Below are positions 60,345 through 64,000 of a stretch of 64,000 nt of DNA, piece by piece. The translations under genes and the position numbers were made by a program. The stretch comes from Marispirochaeta sp963667435 (GTDB lineage Bacteria > Spirochaetota > Spirochaetia > JC444 > Marispirochaetaceae). The number at the start of each line of letters is the position of its first letter. Position 1 is the first letter of the stretch. The DNA lies in NCBI GenBank assembly GCA_963667435.1, contig OY763414.1:3906001-3970000 (forward strand). The letters run 5' to 3'. The notes below the pieces were generated by a model. The model was given only the letters and a program-made list of their open reading frames with translations, made no database searches and had not been told where the DNA came from.

Positions 60345-61418
60345 GTGTCCTGTTTCGATCCTTTTAGCTTCAGCTGTTCTCGCCTGACAGATCTTTTCTC
60401 AAATCTTTACGGTAAAGGGGCTTATTATTCCGTGCCCTTCTTCCGCTCTCTATACAGGAGGGGGACATCCGGTTGCAGCGACCTTAAGGAGTTTTCCTTA
60501 AATACGGCACTGGCCCGTAAGATTCAGCAGGATTTCTGTTGCCGTATCCCTTTTATTAAAGACATCCGGCAGGACGAATCCAATATAAAGCTGTTGCTGC
60601 AGTTTCCTGACGGAGTAATGATAGAAACAGTGGTTCTTTTTATGAACCGCTATTCGACTATTTGTGTATCAACCCAGGCGGGATGTGCACGGGGATGTAC
60701 TTTCTGTGAGACTGGCAGGCTTGGACTGATGAGAAATCTTACAGCAGGCGAAATTGTGGGGCAGCTCTTATCAGTGAGGTTCTATCTGGGGATTAAAGTA
60801 TCCAACCTTGTGCTGATGGGGATGGGAGAACCCTTCGATAACTTTGAAAATGTTATTATGGCAATAGAGATAATCAGCGATCAGAGAGGAATAAATATTC
60901 CAGTCTCTTCCATAACAGTTTCCACCGCCGGTCATGTTCCCGGAATCAGAAAACTGGCATCGCATATAAGGAGCGGGATCAGCCCCGACCTGAAGCGGCT
61001 TTGCCTTGCTGTCAGTCTTCATTCCGCTGATAACGACAATCGTGGTGTCATGATGCCGATAAATCGTATATGGCCCCTTGAAGAGCTGAAGCAGGCAATT
61101 AAGGAGTTTCCCCTTGCCAGGCAGCGGGACCGGATATTCATAGAGTATACCCTTATTCCGGGGGTGAATGATTCCCCTGAAGATGCCCGGCAGCTGGTTA
61201 CTTATCTGAAGGGAATACAGAGCTGTGTAAATATTATCCCCTGTAATCCGGGAAACAACGGACTCTACAGACGTCCTTCCCGGGAACAGGTGGAGAAGTT
61301 CTTTAATCTGCTGCAGCATATGGGGCAGTATTGTCGGATCCGCGATACAAAAGGTGATACTATTCAGGCCGCCTGCGGACAACTCGGCGGTCTGGTACTG
61401 AAAAAACGGAGTGGTTAA
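60345..61418 (+). CDS. RlmN/Cfr-family radical SAM rRNA methyltransferase-like protein
   Basis: 357 residues from GTG. The radical SAM cluster is CARGCTFCETG (C-x3-C-x2-C), inside VSTQAGCARGC, as in RlmN. The SAM-binding GMGEPFDNFENV motif, the VSLHS substrate strand and the methyl-carrying cysteine in TIQAACGQL at the end are all present, so the two-cysteine methylation mechanism should work. RlmN makes C2-methyladenosine at A2503 of 23S rRNA and at A37 of tRNAs; Cfr adds C8 methyl and gives antibiotic resistance. Overall form is nearer RlmN, but the N-terminal domain is short and divergent, so the target is uncertain. The end overlaps the convergent lipoprotein by 4 nt. Confidence 0.82.
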   Translation: MSCFDPFSFSCSRLTDLFSNLYGKGAYYSVPFFRSLYRRGTSGCSDLKEFSLNTALARKIQQDFCCRIPFIKDIRQDESNIKLLLQFPDGVMIETVVLFMNRYSTICVSTQAGCARGCTFCETGRLGLMRNLTAGEIVGQLLSVRFYLGIKVSNLVLMGMGEPFDNFENVIMAIEIISDQRGINIPVSSITVSTAGHVPGIRKLASHIRSGISPDLKRLCLAVSLHSADNDNRGVMMPINRIWPLEELKQAIKEFPLARQRDRIFIEYTLIPGVNDSPEDARQLVTYLKGIQSCVNIIPCNPGNNGLYRRPSREQVEKFFNLLQHMGQYCRIRDTKGDTIQAACGQLGGLVLKKRSG

Positions 61419-62227
61419 AAATAAACCGGCACTGTTGCATCGGGTTGAACAAAAAACCCGGTGTTCTCCAGCTCCTGTAATGTAACGGAGCCGGCATTCT
61501 GCGTATACATGAGTATGGTGCATAGTCCGTCAAGGGAGAGTTCTTCGTCTCCTGTCTGGAATTCTAACAGACTGACGGTCTGCTTTTCTGAATAGAGCGC
61601 AGAAGTCTTTTTGACCGGTTCTTCAAATTCCACCGTCACTGAGATGTTCATGTCGGATGTAAACCGGGAAATTTCGGAGTAAAAAGGTGCCAGTTCTGCC
61701 CGGATGTCTTCTTCCATTCCTGCTTGACCTTTTCCGGAAGCGTCAGGATACAAGCCCACAAGTATATTGATGGTTTTATCCTGATTCTCGGCGTTTGTTT
61801 CCCGACTGAAGGCAATAGTTCCCTTGTTGAAGAACGCATCAGACAGATCCGGAACGGTTCCCAGGGGCGAAAATTTTAGTCTGGTAATATCCTTAAATGA
61901 TAATCGCGCTTTATAGCCCATGTAGGCGTCTTCTCCTGGAAGACACTCTGATGAAACAACGACCACATCCTGTCCCAGACTTGCTGCCAGTTCACTCAGA
62001 GCAGAGTCTGTTAAAAAATCTGAACTGGAAAGGTCTTTCTCTGTGGGGGGATCACCGTTCATGGTACCGAAGGCGATCATTTGCTCTTTATTCATTTTAA
62101 ACTCCAGATCGATAGTGCCGGAGCCATCCTGGTTAACAAAAATATTTACCCGACTGGTAAAACAGCCGCTGAGAAATAAACTAAATAAAAGTACGATAAG
62201 AGCCATATTGAGTTTTCTAAATATCAT
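61415..62227 (-). CDS. Lipoprotein, paralogue B
   Basis: 270 residues. Signal peptide with lipobox LFLSGC. The mature part begins SRVNIFVNQDGSGTIDLEFKMNKEQM, a strand pattern found in spirochaetal lipoproteins of unknown function, and continues with two alpha/beta segments (LAASLGQDVVVVSS, YMGYKARLSFKDITRLKF) and a beta-rich second half. It aligns over its whole length with the gene at 62289-63098 (DGSGTI, MGYKA/IGYKA, F-DI-----PLG), so the pair is a tandem duplication. A terminator separates the two, and AGGA precedes its ATG. Confidence 0.72.
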   Translation of the reverse strand: MIFRKLNMALIVLLFSLFLSGCFTSRVNIFVNQDGSGTIDLEFKMNKEQMIAFGTMNGDPPTEKDLSSSDFLTDSALSELAASLGQDVVVVSSECLPGEDAYMGYKARLSFKDITRLKFSPLGTVPDLSDAFFNKGTIAFSRETNAENQDKTINILVGLYPDASGKGQAGMEEDIRAELAPFYSEISRFTSDMNISVTVEFEEPVKKTSALYSEKQTVSLLEFQTGDEELSLDGLCTILMYTQNAGSVTLQELENTGFFVQPDATVPVYF

Positions 62228-62254
62228 TTCCTGATCCTGAATTTATTTTAATAC

Positions 62255-62280
62255 AAAAACCGCCGGAGAACCCGGCGGTT
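62255..62280 (-). terminator. Terminator between the two lipoprotein genes
   Basis: AACCGCCGG pairs with CCGGCGGTT around a 5-nt loop, with TTTTT following on the minus strand. It ends or attenuates transcription from paralogue A before paralogue B. Confidence 0.85.
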
Positions 62281-62288
62281 GCATTTTT

Positions 62289-63098
62289 TTAGCGGAAGTC
62301 TACGGTGACTTTTTCCTGGAGTTCTATGAGAATCCCGTTTTTCGCCAGTTCTTTTCTGACCGCTTCATCTTCCATGGAATTATCAGCCATCACCTTGGTA
62401 AACAGGTCGTTGTTGTCGATGATTTTTCCCATGTCGAAATCCATCAATGTTACGATATTTCCGTCAACGTAACTTGCATTAGTGTTAGCGATGGAGCCGT
62501 CTATTTTCACCAGTACGGAGAAGGACATGCTGCCCAGGAAGGGTTTCATCATATTAGCCATGGCGGCCGCTTCTTCCGGACTCTGAGCTTCTGTTTCCAT
62601 CTCTTCCATGTCTGAAGCTTCTTTATCTTCTTCGGACTGATCCGTGATTATTGTCAGCTGGGGGCGGGCGCCTTTTTTGAAGGCAAAACTGATTACATCA
62701 TCTGCCTTGACTTCTTCGGATTCTCCTCCGTCGGAGGGAGCTCCCAGCATTGGATCTATATGAACTTTGCTGATGTCGTCGAAGGCGAAAATGGCTTTGT
62801 ATCCGATGTTTCCGTCTTTGTCCGCAGGTTCGGCAGAGACAAAACGTACCCCTTCGCCCATTGCCCGGGCCAGACGGTTCAAGTCATCAGGTTTAATCAG
62901 GTCGGCTCCGGTCTGGGCCGGGGCATCTCCTCCGCCACTCATACCCTGCATCATTCCCATAACGGACTGATCCATGGTGAAATCCATGCTGATGGTTCCA
63001 GACCCATCTTTTTTTACAGTGATGAGCCAGTTTGTACTGAAGCAACTGCCCAGTAGCAGTACCAGCGCAATAAGCGCTATAAATTTTATCTTTTTGAT
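62289..63098 (-). CDS. Lipoprotein, paralogue A, with apparent ATC start codon
   Basis: 269 residues if started at ATC 63098, matching the 270 of paralogue B. The reading frame upstream of an internal ATG at 62987 codes a perfect lipoprotein signal (KKIKFIALIALVLLLGSC) and has no ATG, GTG, TTG or CTG up to the previous stop at about 63169. An AGGAGG site lies exactly 6 nt before the ATC, and the codon is one base from ATG (ATATC versus ATATG). So either translation starts at ATC, or a point mutation (or sequencing error) has damaged the start. The mature domain matches paralogue B: KKDGSGTISMDF, GNIGYKAIFAFDDISKVHIDPMLG. Confidence 0.75.
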   Translation of the reverse strand: MKKIKFIALIALVLLLGSCFSTNWLITVKKDGSGTISMDFTMDQSVMGMMQGMSGGGDAPAQTGADLIKPDDLNRLARAMGEGVRFVSAEPADKDGNIGYKAIFAFDDISKVHIDPMLGAPSDGGESEEVKADDVISFAFKKGARPQLTIITDQSEEDKEASDMEEMETEAQSPEEAAAMANMMKPFLGSMSFSVLVKIDGSIANTNASYVDGNIVTLMDFDMGKIIDNNDLFTKVMADNSMEDEAVRKELAKNGILIELQEKVTVDFR

Positions 63099-63131
63099 AT
63101 GCTGCCTCCTTGAAAGGCGGGGGGATATGTG

Positions 63132-63143
63132 TCCTGTACAGGA
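63132..63143. promoter_or_regulatory. Perfect palindrome between divergent genes
   Basis: TCCTGTACAGGA is a perfect 12-bp palindrome, 34 nt upstream of lipoprotein paralogue A and 132 nt upstream of the PhoR-like gene. It is a candidate regulator site for the lipoprotein gene. Confidence 0.3.
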
Positions 63144-63275
63144 AACTTGATTAACAGTGCAAGTCTAATAAATATGGAGAGCTGGGACAACTATTCTTAA
63201 CATGGTTTTCACCATATAACGTGTATTTTCTGGTACACTGTGCCCAATCTGGCCAAGGAATTGAGGTAGCCTGGT

Positions 63276-64000
63276 ATGCTGAAGCGCAGTAACATGTTTC
63301 GCGGATTCTTACTCTATCTGCTTGTACTTATTATCATTGTTTCCATATTTCTCTTTGGTGTAATGCGCTATTTCACCTATTCCATATTTTCCCAGATAGA
63401 AAATGAACTGGCAGAGTCGGCCACACTGGTAAGCAATATGCTTGTCTATATGAACAGCAGTGGTGATTTTGATTATGACGGTTTCTGTAAAACTGCCGGG
63501 AAAACCGGGGGGACCAGGATTACCATTATTGCCGCTGACGGCCATGTTTTAGGAGACAGTCTGGCCCATGTGGAAGATATGAATAACCATGGAGACCGTC
63601 CTGAAGTCATACAGGCTCGTCAACTGGGGCAGGGGATGTCAGTCCGGCATTCGTCGTCTCTGGGTTATCGATTGATGTACCTGGCAAAAAGGCAGGAGCT
63701 TCCCGGAGAAATCGGATATCTTCGTACAAGCCGCTCTATCAGTACCATTGATATGGTGATTTCCCGAACCTCACGGACCCTGCTTCTTCTGGGAGTCCTC
63801 TTTTTTATCTTGGCGGTATATGCTGCGACAAGTACCGGCCAGTGGATACGCAGACCCCTTCAGCGCCTTGTGATAGTTGCTGAAGCCCTGGGGAAAGGCG
63901 ACCTGAAGGCCCGGTCGGATGTAAGTACACCGGAGGAAATGAGGGTTCTCGGGCAGACGCTTAACATAATGGCCGGACGACTTGCGGGCCGGATAGAGTC
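63276..64000 (+). CDS. PhoR-like sensor histidine kinase (partial)
   Basis: About 241 N-terminal codons; the kinase core lies beyond the window. ATG 63276 has GAGG 9 nt upstream. First membrane helix LLYLLVLIIIVSIFLFGV, then an extracytoplasmic domain of about 130 residues with ITIIAADGHVLGDSLAHVEDMNNHGDRPEVIQA, the PhoR-type sensor pattern (DG-VLGDS, M-NH--RPE), then the second helix TLLLLGVLFFILAVYAA and a HAMP domain (IRRPLQRLVIVAEALGKGDLKARSDV). This suggests a phosphate-responsive or related kinase; naming awaits the missing half. Confidence 0.8.
   Translation, partial: MLKRSNMFRGFLLYLLVLIIIVSIFLFGVMRYFTYSIFSQIENELAESATLVSNMLVYMNSSGDFDYDGFCKTAGKTGGTRITIIAADGHVLGDSLAHVEDMNNHGDRPEVIQARQLGQGMSVRHSSSLGYRLMYLAKRQELPGEIGYLRTSRSISTIDMVISRTSRTLLLLGVLFFILAVYAATSTGQWIRRPLQRLVIVAEALGKGDLKARSDVSTPEEMRVLGQTLNIMAGRLAGRIE

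Noticed and set aside
62289..62987. Internal ATG 62987 as start of lipoprotein paralogue A
   Set aside because: It would remove the signal peptide and lipobox that are clearly encoded upstream and has no ribosome site; AGGAGG and the paralogue length support 63098.
1..64000. tRNA or rRNA genes, integrase or transposase genes
   Set aside because: None recognised by reading; a covariance-model search was not possible, so a short RNA gene could still be missed.

Overview
The window reads as chromosomal DNA of a free-living, diderm bacterium, most likely a spirochaete of the Spirochaeta/Sediminispirochaeta kind. This is inference from gene content: LA_2272-type surface repeats, a FapA/DUF342 protein, many lipoproteins with relaxed lipoboxes (LYSC, MFSC, FTSC, LGSC), FecR and LysM envelope proteins, and a long-headed SecD/SecF pair. 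No rRNA, tRNA, insertion sequence, prophage or CRISPR array was seen. No stretch above about 300 bases lacks a gene.

Layout. 1-5210 (minus): nitrogen assimilation, with a GlnE-like adenylyltransferase carrying two N-terminal ACT-like domains, glnA (type I) and glnN (type III) behind a sigma-54 type promoter. 5405-7624: a DUF2156 protein divergent from pepT. 7653-13205: four exported or lipid-anchored envelope proteins (FecR, LamG-like, outer-membrane-like, LPP20-like). 13183-18110: a GDPD phosphodiesterase, then a YesM/YesN two-component pair (regulator frameshifted) with an orphan Bug/TctC binding lipoprotein. 18159-22009: mnmE-mnmG-rsmG. 22006-24947: A24 peptidase, a TPR/Mrr-like fusion, and a divergent Hsp70-SBD/TM/LysM fusion. 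24971-31673: lytic transglycosylase, uppP, ftsK and a eukaryotic-type chorismate mutase. 31674-33778: msrB, a degenerate class III cyclase and an NlpC/P60 hydrolase. 33816-40259 (minus): argR-argC-argB-argD-argG-pgi with a paired ARG box. 40413-42930: fapA and mnmA.

43032-46693 (minus) is the most unusual module: an ECF sigma factor, a membrane anti-sigma-like protein and an exported caspase-like protease fused to LA_2272 repeats. Then come birA, an unassigned gene, groEL without groES, a small orphan protein, yajC-secD-secF, and a TetR/ABC exporter operon with compact promoter-operator architecture. 57907-58596 is an outer-membrane protein gene split by seven copies of a heptamer identical to a perfect Shine-Dalgarno sequence. 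The right end holds a COG3146 protein, a thioesterase, an RlmN/Cfr-family protein, two tandem paralogous lipoproteins (one apparently starting at ATC) and the start of a PhoR-like kinase.

How the genes fit together: MnmE, MnmG and MnmA supply both halves of the wobble-uridine modification of tRNA. GlnE, GlnA and GlnN form a nitrogen control block. YajC, SecD and SecF serve export of the many envelope proteins. A recurring feature is start codons 6-14 nt downstream of a -10 box with no Shine-Dalgarno sequence, suggesting leaderless mRNAs.
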